From an uncultured Bacteroides sp. (lineage in GTDB: Bacteria; Bacteroidota; Bacteroidia; Bacteroidales; Bacteroidaceae): a DNA stretch of 33,006 nucleotides. The notes beneath the pieces were generated by a model that worked only from the letters and a program-made list of their open reading frames with translations, did no database searches and had not been told where the DNA came from. The position numbers were made by a program, and so were the translations under genes. Location of the stretch: assembly GCF_958445495.1 (NCBI RefSeq), contig NZ_CAUCSQ010000044.1, positions 1 through 33,006 of the forward strand, written 5' to 3'. Of this stretch, positions 6,953 through 14,639 are shown in pieces (positions within the stretch are counted from its first letter, which is position 1; the number at the start of each line of letters is the position of its first letter).

Positions 6953-7837
6953 CTAATCCAGGAAACGTTTTGTCAGCCCTTCATATTCCTCTATTCGACG
7001 GTCGCGTAAGAAAGGCCACCAGCGACGAACATTTTCCGAACGTTCCATATCGATTTCCACTACCATGTTCTCCGGCCGGTCATTTCCCGCTTGTGCAAGA
7101 AGCTCTCCCTGTGGACCGACAACAAAACTGTTACCCCAGAATAAAATGCCGTTTGTCTGTCCGGAGGGGTCCGGTTCATGACCGACACGGTTGACGGAAA
7201 TCACGGGAAGCCCGTTTGCTACAGCGTGTGCGCGTTGGGAAATAATCCATGCGTTGAGTTGGCGCGCTTTCTCATCGTCCATGTCAGAACTCTCCCAACC
7301 GATAGCGGTGGGATAAATTAAAAGTTCCGCCCCCTTCAACGCCATTAAGCGGGCGGCTTCCGGATACCATTGGTCCCAACATACCAATACCCCAAGTTTG
7401 CCCAAGGAAGTCCGGATGGGTTCGAAACCTGTATCGCCGGGAGTGAAATAGAATTTCTCATAATAAGCCGGGTCGTCGGGAATATGCATCTTCCGGTATT
7501 TCCCGGCAATACTTCCGTCACGGTCAAAAACAACCGCGGTATTATGGTAAAGTCCGGGAGCGCGTTTCTCAAAAAGGGAAGTGACGAGCACTATTTTGTT
7601 GGCTGCCGCCAGTTCGGAATAGAAGCCGGTGGAAGGACCGGGAATGGGTTCGGCAAAGTCGAACAGGGCGGTATTCTCAGTCTGGCAGAAGTAAAGCGAA
7701 TTATGTAATTCCTGAAGCACAACCAATTGTGCGCCATGAGCTGCACATGCCTCGATACTTTTTGCAAGGTTCATCAAATTAGTCCGTACATCTGCGGTAT
7801 TGGATTGCTGTATCAATCCGACTTTTATTTTTCTCAT
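6953..7837 (-). CDS. aguB: N-carbamoylputrescine amidase
   Basis: Carbon-nitrogen hydrolase (nitrilase superfamily), 294 aa, cytosolic. It hydrolyses N-carbamoylputrescine to putrescine, CO2 and ammonia. The Glu-Lys-Cys triad is visible: E43 in LQELH, K116 in YRKMHIPD and C153 in VCWDQWYPE. The motif WDQWYPEAARLMAL and the ending RRIEEYEGLTKRF match the AguB subfamily. It starts 9 nt after the stop of agmatine deiminase and is surely cotranscribed with it, so the pair performs consecutive steps of the agmatine route to putrescine. Confidence 0.95.
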   Translation of the reverse strand: MRKIKVGLIQQSNTADVRTNLMNLAKSIEACAAHGAQLVVLQELHNSLYFCQTENTALFDFAEPIPGPSTGFYSELAAANKIVLVTSLFEKRAPGLYHNTAVVFDRDGSIAGKYRKMHIPDDPAYYEKFYFTPGDTGFEPIRTSLGKLGVLVCWDQWYPEAARLMALKGAELLIYPTAIGWESSDMDDEKARQLNAWIISQRAHAVANGLPVISVNRVGHEPDPSGQTNGILFWGNSFVVGPQGELLAQAGNDRPENMVVEIDMERSENVRRWWPFLRDRRIEEYEGLTKRFLD

Positions 7838-7846
7838 ACTCTGTAT

Positions 7847-8890
7847 TTAGTTAATAACCCCTTTCGGATATTGCATAGTGACACAATGTAAGGAACCATG
7901 CTGCCTGATAAGTGCGCGACAGTCGATTCCGATGATTTCATGTTGCGGAAAAGCCTGTTGCAATACCTCCTTTGCTTTCCGGTCATTTTCCTGTTGATTA
8001 TATGTAGGATAAAGAACCGCGTCATTCAGAATTAGGAAGTTGGCGTATGTGGCAGGCAAGCGTTCTCCGTTTTCTTCAATCTTATCAACCATAGGCAAGG
8101 CCAACAGACGATATGGCGTTCCCCCTAAAGTGCGGAATGTCTTTAATTGCTCTTCCATAGCATGCAATGCCTCATAATGCTCATCCTCCTTATTGTCGCA
8201 TTTCACGTAAGCAATGGTGTCCGTGGAACAGAAGCGTGCCAGCGTGTCGATGTGGCTGTCCGTATCGTCGCCTGCCAGGTAACCGTGGTCCAACCATAAT
8301 ATTTTCTGCATGTTGAAAGTCGATTTCAAGTATTCCTCTATTTCCACTTGGTTCAGATGCCCGTTCCGGTTGGGCGAGAGCAAGCATTCGGAAGTAGTAA
8401 GCAAAGTTCCCATTCCATCGCTTTCAATAGAGCCGCCTTCGAGGACGAAACCGAGGCGGTTGACATAATTCCCTTTCAGGACTCCTGCTTTTACGGCACA
8501 TCGGGTAATCTGATTGTCAAGCCCGGAGGCGAATTTGAGTCCCCAGCCGTTAAATGTAAAGTCGAGCAGGGAAGGAGCGCCTTTATCTATCATGGTGATG
8601 GCGCCGTGGTCGCGCGCCCATGTGTCATTCGTCTCACATTCCAGGAAACGTACGTTAGCCATGTTTACAGCCGGAGCGATTTGCTGTTTTACCACTTCCG
8701 GTTCGGGAGTGATAATCAACAGTAATTCCCTCTTGGCAATTTCTCTGGCAATGTTTTTAAAACATTCCTGCACTTCCGGCAACATATACGCCCAGTCTGT
8801 TCCTGCATGCGGCCATGTGAGTTGTATGCCGCTTTGCGGATACCATTCGGCAGGTAAGTGAGGCGCTCTCATTTCTACCTGTACAGTCAT
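7847..8890 (-). CDS. aguA: Agmatine deiminase
   Basis: Pentein-fold guanidine-modifying enzyme (347 aa from the start at 8890) that converts agmatine to N-carbamoylputrescine and ammonia. Motifs include WPHAGTDW, the substrate-binding NDTWARDHG, LEGGSIESDG, the catalytic GDDTDSHIDTLARF and the nucleophilic Cys in HGSLHCVTMQ near the C-terminus. The frame is open back to an ATG at 8962, which would add 24 residues unlike the family. I chose 8890 (MTVQVEMRAPHLPAEW) because homology starts just after it, but 8962 cannot be excluded. It lies between the DUF2148 gene and aguB on the same strand. Confidence 0.92.
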   Translation of the reverse strand: MTVQVEMRAPHLPAEWYPQSGIQLTWPHAGTDWAYMLPEVQECFKNIAREIAKRELLLIITPEPEVVKQQIAPAVNMANVRFLECETNDTWARDHGAITMIDKGAPSLLDFTFNGWGLKFASGLDNQITRCAVKAGVLKGNYVNRLGFVLEGGSIESDGMGTLLTTSECLLSPNRNGHLNQVEIEEYLKSTFNMQKILWLDHGYLAGDDTDSHIDTLARFCSTDTIAYVKCDNKEDEHYEALHAMEEQLKTFRTLGGTPYRLLALPMVDKIEENGERLPATYANFLILNDAVLYPTYNQQENDRKAKEVLQQAFPQHEIIGIDCRALIRQHGSLHCVTMQYPKGVIN

Positions 8891-9017
8891 GTTTTTACCA
8901 AAGTTCAATTGCAAATCTTTTTCCGAGCCGCTGGGGCTGGGAAGTCCAACCATGATTCCCATCAGACAATTGTATTTAGTTATTTATCATTAGTTTTACT
9001 CTTCAGCAAATGTGCCG

Positions 9018-9560
9018 TCAGGCTTTCGTTTCCTGTTTCGGCTTCCGGTCAAAGAACGGATTTTTGGAAGAAGCGCTTACGGGAATCGCCATTACCATTT
9101 TGCAGTCCTTCAACCAATTCAGGCGTTGTGCCGCCAGGCCTGCCGAAAACATCACACGTGTGTCTACCCGCATATCGGCAGCCGTAGCGCAGGCAGAGCC
9201 GACGGCGATACCGACATCGATGCTGTTTAATGCGCAAGGAACCCCTTCCGTACGGCTGCCGCATGTCGGAAAACCGCAATGGCCGCAGTTCAATCCCTGT
9301 GCCTGCTCGCGTGTTCCTATCAATATGACACATTCGGCGTTTAAGATATTGTCGGCGTCGCGAAGGAAAAACTTCATTCCGTGTTCCTCGACCATGGCAA
9401 TCATCGTGTCCGACAATTGCTTGATTTCTTCATCCGTAACTAAAGCCGCCTCAATAATATCGATTCCTTTCCCTTTCGGAGCAGTACGTGCGGCTGTCAT
9501 CATTTGGCGTGCCACCTGTAGTACATGTTCGTGGCGGGCATCTCTTTCATTTAATATCAT
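9018..9560 (-). CDS. DUF2148 ferredoxin-like protein
   Basis: 180-aa cytosolic protein of the DUF2148 family, annotated as ferredoxin-domain proteins. Four cysteines in the family spacing (C92, C95, C100, C109, within NCGHCGFPTCG...VPC) probably bind an Fe-S cluster. The N-terminus (NERDARHEHVLQVARQMMTAARTAPKGKG) and C-terminal half (DVGIAVGSACATAADMRVDTRVMFSAG) resemble the nitroreductase-like helices of this family. The function is unknown. It is the first gene of the probable operon with aguA and aguB, with a TATCTTTG box 27 nt before its ATG. Any role in polyamine metabolism is inference. Confidence 0.87.
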   Translation of the reverse strand: MILNERDARHEHVLQVARQMMTAARTAPKGKGIDIIEAALVTDEEIKQLSDTMIAMVEEHGMKFFLRDADNILNAECVILIGTREQAQGLNCGHCGFPTCGSRTEGVPCALNSIDVGIAVGSACATAADMRVDTRVMFSAGLAAQRLNWLKDCKMVMAIPVSASSKNPFFDRKPKQETKA

Positions 9561-9586
9561 ACGCTTTTCTGAATTAATTAGTGAGA

Positions 9587-9594
9587 CAAAGATA
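9587..9594 (-). promoter_or_regulatory. -7 box of the DUF2148-aguA-aguB operon
   Basis: TATCTTTG on the minus strand, 27 nt before the ATG at 9560. It is the only good promoter box seen upstream of the three genes. Confidence 0.6.
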
Positions 9595-9737
9595 AATGAA
9601 AATTAGCAAACCCGAATAGAATATTGTTCTTTTCTATGTCCAGTATTTCCGGACCGGCCAGAACCTTCGATGACCGGATACCTTGAATAATTCCGTATTA
9701 TTCCCTGTCCGGATATTTAAAAGTCTTGTTTTTTGTG

Positions 9738-9745
9738 TACTTTTG
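9738..9745 (+). promoter_or_regulatory. -7 box of the ABC transporter operon
   Basis: TACTTTTG, 24 nt before the ATG at 9769. It excludes the in-frame TTG at 9733 as a start. Confidence 0.6.
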
Positions 9746-9768
9746 GCGAAAATATTAAGAAGAAGGAA

Positions 9769-10389
9769 ATGCTGCGGATTAATAATGCTTGTATCGCTTT
9801 TGGGGAGGAAGTGCTTTTCTCCGGTTTCGGGATGGAGCTGGAGAAAGGGGAGACAGCTTGCATCGTAGGTCAGTCCGGTTGTGGAAAGACGTCTCTGTTA
9901 AATGCCATCATGGGATTTGTACCTTTACGCGAGGGAACCGTCAAGGTAGGCGGGATATTGCTGGATAAATCGACTGTTGACGCCGTTCGCCGCCAGATAG
10001 CATGGATTCCGCAGGAGTTAGCATTGCCTTTTGAATGGGTGAAGGAAATGGTAGCTTTGCCTTTTGAGTTGAAAGTAAACCGTTCTGTTCCGTTTTCGGA
10101 GAAAAGGCTTTACGGGTATTTTGATGAGCTGGGACTGGAACATGAGTTATATTTTAAAAGGGTGAATGAGGTTTCCGGCGGCCAGCGCCAACGTATCATG
10201 CTGGCTGTGGCGGCCATGCTTGACAAGCCTTTGATTATCATTGACGAACCGACGTCTGCCTTGGATGCCGGGTCAACGGATAGGGTCCTGGCTTTTTTCA
10301 GGCGGCAGGCAGAGAAAGGGGCGGCAGTCCTGGCTGTCTCGCATGATAAGGATTTTGCTTCGGGATGTCATTATCTGATAGAATTGTGA
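9769..10389 (+). CDS. ABC transporter ATP-binding protein (FetA/YbbL-like)
   Basis: Compact ABC ATPase of 206 aa. It has Walker A GQSGCGKT (34-41), Q-loop Q82, signature VSGGQRQR (135-142), Walker B LIIIDEPTSALD (from 155) and the switch His H192. The ATG at 9769 is preceded by AGAAGGA, a rare good ribosome-binding site for this genus. The downstream gene encodes a FetB/YbbM-type permease, so the pair forms an exporter like E. coli FetAB (YbbLM), which has been linked to iron export and oxidative-stress resistance. The substrate here is unproven. Confidence 0.87.
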   Translation: MLRINNACIAFGEEVLFSGFGMELEKGETACIVGQSGCGKTSLLNAIMGFVPLREGTVKVGGILLDKSTVDAVRRQIAWIPQELALPFEWVKEMVALPFELKVNRSVPFSEKRLYGYFDELGLEHELYFKRVNEVSGGQRQRIMLAVAAMLDKPLIIIDEPTSALDAGSTDRVLAFFRRQAEKGAAVLAVSHDKDFASGCHYLIEL

Positions 10390-10417
10390 TGAAACTGTTA
10401 TTAACGGAAAATATATC

Positions 10418-11212
10418 GTGGGGACTATTGACATATCATATTATAATTTATTTGTAGGACTGCTTCTGCTTGCCGTTCCTTTCTTTTATCTCTGGAAGTT
10501 CAAGACGGGACTGTTGAAACCTGCCGTGATTGGGACGTTACGGATGATTATCCAGTTGTTTTTTATCGGTGTGTATCTGAAATATCTTTTTTTATGGAAC
10601 AATCCTTGGATTAACTTTCTGTGGGTCATCATTATGATATTCGTGGCCGGACAGACGGCATTGGTACGTACGGGGTTAAAGCGGAGGGTATTGTTGATTC
10701 CCATATCTGTCGGTTTTTTATGCAGCGTGGTATTGGTGGGATTGTATTTTATCGGAGTGGTACTTCAATTGGACAATGTGTTCAGTGCCCAATATTTCAT
10801 TCCGATATTCGGCATTCTGATGGGGAACATGCTTTCGAGTAACGTGATTGCTCTGAACACCTATTATAGCGGGTTGAAGCGTGAACAACAACTCTATCGT
10901 TATTTATTGGGAAATGGAGCCACAAGGCAGGAAGCGCAGGCGCCGTTCATCAAACAAGCCATCATTAAGTCGTTCAGCCCGTTGATTGCAAATATTGCGG
11001 TGATGGGGCTGGTGGCTCTTCCCGGTACGATGATTGGACAGATTCTGGGAGGCAGCAGTCCGAATGTCGCTATCAAATATCAGATGATGATTATGGTTAT
11101 TACTTTTACGGCATCTATGTTGTCATTGATGATTACGATTTCATTGGCTTCACGGAGGTCGTTTGACGCCTACGGAAAATTATTGGAAGTGACAAAAGAA
11201 CCCAGGAAATGA
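10418..11212 (+). CDS. FetB/YbbM-family ABC permease
   Basis: Inner-membrane permease of 264 aa with about seven hydrophobic segments, including VGLLLLAVPFFYLW and the conserved motif FIPIFGILMGNMLSSNVIALN. The cytoplasmic loop NGATRQEAQAPFIKQAI and the following LVALPGTMIGQILGG are characteristic of the UPF0014/FetB family. The start is GTG at 10418, 28 nt after the ATPase stop; an ATG at 10389 is out of frame and soon stops. It pairs with the upstream ATPase. Confidence 0.87.
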   Translation: MGTIDISYYNLFVGLLLLAVPFFYLWKFKTGLLKPAVIGTLRMIIQLFFIGVYLKYLFLWNNPWINFLWVIIMIFVAGQTALVRTGLKRRVLLIPISVGFLCSVVLVGLYFIGVVLQLDNVFSAQYFIPIFGILMGNMLSSNVIALNTYYSGLKREQQLYRYLLGNGATRQEAQAPFIKQAIIKSFSPLIANIAVMGLVALPGTMIGQILGGSSPNVAIKYQMMIMVITFTASMLSLMITISLASRRSFDAYGKLLEVTKEPRK

Positions 11213-11310
11213 TAACTTCCCTGTCGGGCGGGAAAATCTCCTGGTATATTTATTCCGTATTTTCTCTTTATAAAAAACGAATATACGATGAATCATTTAT
11301 TAATTAGTAT

Positions 11311-11318
11311 TACTTTTG
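11311..11318 (+). promoter_or_regulatory. -7 box of the EamA gene
   Basis: TACTTTTG, 14-20 nt before the candidate starts at 11332 and 11338. Confidence 0.55.
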
Positions 11319-11331
11319 TGCCCAAATTAAG

Positions 11332-12279
11332 ATGAGTATGAATGTAAAAGCAAAAGGTTATCTGTTGGGAGCCGTCGCCGCAGCGACATACGGCATGAAT
11401 CCGTTGTTTGCCCTTCCTTTATATAAGGAGGGGATGAATCCTGATTCCGTACTTTTTTTCAGATATTTATTTGCCATTCCTCTGTTGGGCATTATGCTTA
11501 AAACCAGAGGACGGAGTTTTAAGCTGGGACGTAAGGAAGTATTTCCTTTGGTGATAATGGGGATACTGGTGGCTCTTTCTTCTCTTACTTTGTTTCAGAG
11601 CTATAATCACATGGATGCCGGCATCGCATCTACTTTGCTGTTTGTCTATCCGATTATGGTGGCGCTGATTATGGCATTTGTTTTTAAGGAGAAACTGACA
11701 TTGCAGACTGTATTCTGCATATTACTGGCATTGAGCGGCATCGGCCTGCTTTATAAGAATAGCGATGGCAGTACGCTCAGCCTTATGGGGACATTGCTGG
11801 TTATGGTTTCCGCTCTTTCATATTCTATTTATATTGTCGGCATCAATCAGACGACACTGAAGAATGTGGCGACCTTGAAAGTGACTTTTTATGTATTGCT
11901 GTTCGGGTTAAGTCTGTTTTTGGCCCGTTTATGCATGAATGGAAATTTGATTCTTCCGGGTGAATGGTATTTATGGGGGAATCTGATAGCCCTGGCTGTT
12001 TTTCCTACTGCTATTTCATTTTTATGTACTACCAGCGCCATCCAATATATAGGTTCTACCCCTACCGCTATTCTCGGCGCATTGGAACCTGTGACCGCTA
12101 TTTTCTTCGGCATAACGGTTTTTGGAGAGGTTTTGACTGTCAGGGAAAGTATTGGACTGGTGATGATTATTGTTGCGGTAACTTTTGTCATTGCGGGAAG
12201 TAATATCACGGTTCATCTAGTTCGTTTCCGGAAATTGTTCCCACGGTTACCTTTAAAAACGAAAAAGGCAAAGAACTGA
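11332..12279 (+). CDS. EamA/DMT-family permease
   Basis: Inner-membrane transporter of 315 aa with ten hydrophobic helices in two repeated EamA halves (about 10-140 and 150-290). The first half has the typical KGYLLGAVAAATYGMNPLF opening and the PIMVALIMAFVFKEKLT end; the second has GALEPVTAIFFGITVFGE, the standard second-repeat motif. Members export metabolites or amino acids, and the substrate is unknown. It has its own promoter and probably stands alone. M3 at 11338 is an alternative start. Confidence 0.88.
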   Translation: MSMNVKAKGYLLGAVAAATYGMNPLFALPLYKEGMNPDSVLFFRYLFAIPLLGIMLKTRGRSFKLGRKEVFPLVIMGILVALSSLTLFQSYNHMDAGIASTLLFVYPIMVALIMAFVFKEKLTLQTVFCILLALSGIGLLYKNSDGSTLSLMGTLLVMVSALSYSIYIVGINQTTLKNVATLKVTFYVLLFGLSLFLARLCMNGNLILPGEWYLWGNLIALAVFPTAISFLCTTSAIQYIGSTPTAILGALEPVTAIFFGITVFGEVLTVRESIGLVMIIVAVTFVIAGSNITVHLVRFRKLFPRLPLKTKKAKN

Positions 12280-12289
12280 TATTTATTTT

Positions 12290-12362
12290 GGGACATTCAG
12301 TAAATAGTATAAAATTAGCCAACTAATTCATACTTAAAGTAGGGGCATTTACTGAATATCCC
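12290..12362. repeat. 16-bp inverted repeat downstream of the EamA gene
   Basis: GGGACATTCAGTAAAT (12290-12305) and ATTTACTGAATATCCC (12347-12362) are inverted repeats with one mismatch, 41 nt apart. They begin 11 nt after the EamA stop, so the structure may act in transcript ending or RNA stability. Confidence 0.55.
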
Positions 12363-12420
12363 TATTTTGTAGAGGGGGGCTTTGGATTAGTAACAATAGA
12401 AATCTGTGTATAACGGAAAG

Positions 12421-12447
12421 AAGAAGAGTATCACTCTTCTTTTATTT
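12421..12447 (+). terminator. Rho-independent terminator
   Basis: Stem AAGAAGAGT (12421-12429) and ACTCTTCTT (12433-12441) with a 3-nt loop, followed by TTATTTTGTT. Most likely ends transcription from the EamA gene, about 140 nt past its stop. Confidence 0.6.
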
Positions 12448-12456
12448 TGTTCTATT

Positions 12457-12697
12457 GACGAACCAAAGCGTTTCACCGTATAAATACTTTGGTTTAATAG
12501 GACGAATCTTTAGTTCCAATAGGATGAATCTCTGGTTTCAATGGGATGAATCTTTAGTTTCAATTGCTTGAAACTCTAGTTTCCTCTTAGTCGGAACTTT
12601 GGTTTCTCTCTGTCGAAACTATAGTTTCTCGCCGTTGAAACTACAGTTTCTTTCTGTTGAAACTCCGTTTCTGCCGGAAACAAATGTTTCTATTATA
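12457..12697. repeat. 22-bp degenerate tandem-repeat array with dyad units
   Basis: Eleven consecutive units of 20-23 bp (nine of them 22) run without spacers: 12457, 12479, 12501, 12523, 12545, 12567, 12590, 12612, 12634, 12656 and 12676 are unit starts. The central units carry the dyad GAAACT-nn-AGTTTC (at 12612 GAAACTATAGTTTC is perfectly palindromic); left units carry GATGAATCT with AGTTTC or GGTTTC. The first two units are weak. No open frame crosses the array. It occupies the gene-free stretch between the EamA gene and the next lipoprotein. Confidence 0.8.
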
Positions 12698-12966
12698 CGA
12701 AATAAGTCGTGCAACTGTATGAAATCCGAAATTGTTCTGAATGAATGCCTTTTATTCCTGTAAGTCACTTGAATTCATCCGACTTTTTATGCATGATTTA
12801 TCTTTTATATTATTTGTTGTCAAAGTTTTATAGCCCCTGCTACTATCATCTGCATTCTTGATTTTTGTTATACCGCTTCCGCCTCCATATATAAAATACA
12901 TGGAATATAATATATTCTGACTTTAGCTCTTCAAGCGGGGAACAGTCAATACCAAGAGGAACGGTC
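12698..12966. other. Non-coding remainder of the intergenic region
   Basis: AT-rich DNA with no open frame of note and no convincing TAnnTTTG box. The first 40 bases may hold two more very diverged 22-bp units. A strong plus-strand terminator follows at 12967. Confidence 0.45.
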
Positions 12967-13010
12967 AACACCAGGGAGCGGAATTACCCTTCCCGGCCTA
13001 GTGTTTTTTT
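12967..13010 (+). terminator. Strong plus-strand terminator facing a minus-strand gene
   Basis: AACACCAGG (12967-12975) pairs with CCTAGTGTT (12997-13005), with further pairing inside (GGGA/TCCC), followed by TTTTTTT. The U-tract is on the plus strand, although the adjacent gene (stop at 13014) is on the minus strand. It therefore ends some plus-strand transcript or blocks antisense reading of the lipoprotein gene. Confidence 0.6.
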
Positions 13011-13013
13011 ATG

Positions 13014-13430
13014 TCATTTGCCTTTAAGTTTCTCCCATAGGCAGCGGAGTTGGACGAATTGTTCGCCCGGATGTATGTATTCATTTTCCAGCATTTTCTC
13101 TGATACTCGAAACTTGGAGAGATGATGCCGGATGTATTTCTCTAAATCCGGAGATTGTTTTTTGACAAAAGCCTGTAAGTCCACTTGCCCGTCTTCATGG
13201 ATAAAGACTTTCGCCTTGACTGTCCGGAATCCCCATTCTTTACAATGTTTGACTTCTGCCTTGTCTATCCAGAAAATAGCGCTTGACATTACTGTGTCCA
13301 CGGTACATACCGGGGTAGTTCCGTCGGTATTTTCCATCACCTGTCTTTCAGAGTCGTTGTCATTCTGTTTAAGCCGGCAGGAGGAGACAGCCAGAACGAA
13401 TAGTAAAAAATAGAATAGAATTGTTTTCAT
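13014..13430 (-). CDS. Small lipoprotein, possibly DUF4891 family
   Basis: 138-aa lipoprotein. The signal peptide MKTILFYFLLFVLAVSSC ends with a lipobox (VSSC, Cys 18), so the mature protein is membrane-anchored. The mature part contains EWGFRTVKAKVFIHEDGQVDL and a C-terminal YIRHHLSKFRVSEKMLENEYIHPGEQF. This recalls DUF4891-type Bacteroides lipoproteins, a family assignment I hold loosely. I chose the ATG at 13430; an ATG two codons upstream (13436) is possible. A longer open frame upstream only runs antisense into the Nif3 gene. The promoter box TAAATTTG is at 13467-13460. Confidence 0.75.
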   Translation of the reverse strand: MKTILFYFLLFVLAVSSCRLKQNDNDSERQVMENTDGTTPVCTVDTVMSSAIFWIDKAEVKHCKEWGFRTVKAKVFIHEDGQVDLQAFVKKQSPDLEKYIRHHLSKFRVSEKMLENEYIHPGEQFVQLRCLWEKLKGK

Positions 13431-13459
13431 CCGCATTCGATTAATTAATAGATAGGCAA

Positions 13460-13467
13460 CAAATTTA
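13460..13467 (-). promoter_or_regulatory. -7 box of the 138-aa lipoprotein gene
   Basis: TAAATTTG on the minus strand fits TAnnTTTG and lies about 30 nt before the ATG. Confidence 0.45.
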
Positions 13468-13510
13468 CTAAAAAACGAAAACAAAAGGTCATTATTCTTT
13501 TTTATTTTCA

Positions 13511-13518
13511 TATATTTG
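13511..13518 (+). promoter_or_regulatory. -7 box of the Nif3-zinc ribbon operon
   Basis: TATATTTG, 21 nt before the ATG at 13540. It is back to back with the lipoprotein promoter, about 50 nt apart. Confidence 0.55.
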
Positions 13519-13539
13519 CATTCAAATTTTCTGTAAGGA

Positions 13540-14634
13540 ATGAAAATTAAGGAAATAGTAAGCGCCCTTGAACAATTCGCGCCTCTGCCATTGCAAGACG
13601 GTTTTGATAATGCCGGCCTGCAAATCGGATTGACAGATGCGGAAGCAACAGGGGCTTTGTTGTGTCTTGACGTTACCGAATCCGTGTTGGATGAAGCCAT
13701 TGCATTGGGATATAATCTTGTTATATCGCATCATCCCCTGATTTTTAAAGGTTATAAATCCATTACGGGAAAGGACTACGTTGAACGTTGTATCCTGAAA
13801 GCAATCAGGAATGACATCGTGATTTATTCGGCGCATACCAATCTCGATAATGCCTGCGGAGGAGTGAATAGTAAGATTGCCGAGAAAATCGGATTGAAAA
13901 ATCTGCAGGTGCTCGAACCGAAAGAAAACAGCTTGGTTAAGTTGGTGACATTTGTGCCTTATGCACAGGCGGAGTCTTTGAGGGAAGCCTTGTTCGCTGC
14001 CGGATGCGGCAATATAGGCAACTATGATTCATGCAGTTACAATCTGGAAGGAGAGGGGACTTTCCGGGCGAAAGAGGGAACACATCCTTTCTGCGGGACA
14101 ATCGGTAAATTGCATCGTGAAAAGGAAGTAAGGATAGAGACGATTCTTCCTGCATTCAAAAAGCCGGAGGTTGTCAGGGCTTTGCTGGCAGCACATCCTT
14201 ACGAAGAGCCGGCGTTTGACATCTATCCGTTACAGAATAGCTGGGCGCAGGCAGGCGCGGGGATTGTAGGCGAGCTGGAGCAATCGGAAACGGAACTTGA
14301 ATTCCTGAAACGCATTAAGAAAACTTTCGAAGTGGGATGTTTGCGCCATAACAAATTGAGAGGACGGGAGATACGGAAAGTCGCCCTGTGCGGGGGTGCG
14401 GGAGCATTCTTACTTCCGCAGGCGATACGTTCGGGAGCGGATGTCTTTATTACGGGAGAAATTAAATATCATGATTATTTCGGTCATGAGGAGGATATCC
14501 TGATGGCGGAAATCGGTCATTATGAAAGCGAACAATATACAAAAGAAATTTTTTATTCCATAATCCGGGATTTATTTCCTAATTTTGCACTCCAATTGAG
14601 TAAAATAAATACGAATCCCATAAAATATTTATAA
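13540..14634 (+). CDS. Nif3-like dinuclear metal-centre protein
   Basis: 364-aa member of the Nif3/YqfO family (GTP cyclohydrolase 1 type 2 homologue), the long form with a central PII-like insertion at about 125-230. Metal ligands are visible: H64-H65 in VISHHPLIFKG, H99 and D103 in YSAHTNLDN, and late HYESEQ. The opening LPLQDGFDNAGLQIG is the family's first motif. Members form toroidal hexamers; the biochemical role is unsettled despite the annotation. The zinc-ribbon gene starts 5 nt after its stop, a pairing that is common in Bacteroidota. Confidence 0.93.
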   Translation: MKIKEIVSALEQFAPLPLQDGFDNAGLQIGLTDAEATGALLCLDVTESVLDEAIALGYNLVISHHPLIFKGYKSITGKDYVERCILKAIRNDIVIYSAHTNLDNACGGVNSKIAEKIGLKNLQVLEPKENSLVKLVTFVPYAQAESLREALFAAGCGNIGNYDSCSYNLEGEGTFRAKEGTHPFCGTIGKLHREKEVRIETILPAFKKPEVVRALLAAHPYEEPAFDIYPLQNSWAQAGAGIVGELEQSETELEFLKRIKKTFEVGCLRHNKLRGREIRKVALCGGAGAFLLPQAIRSGADVFITGEIKYHDYFGHEEDILMAEIGHYESEQYTKEIFYSIIRDLFPNFALQLSKINTNPIKYL

Positions 14635-14639
14635 GTAAA

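Noticed and set aside
9012..9606. Plus-strand open frames of 72-198 codons
   Set aside because: Antisense to the DUF2148 gene, whose cysteine motif is clear.
12457..12697. Array considered as a CRISPR
   Set aside because: The units are contiguous, degenerate and about 22 bp with no unique spacers, and no cas genes are near.
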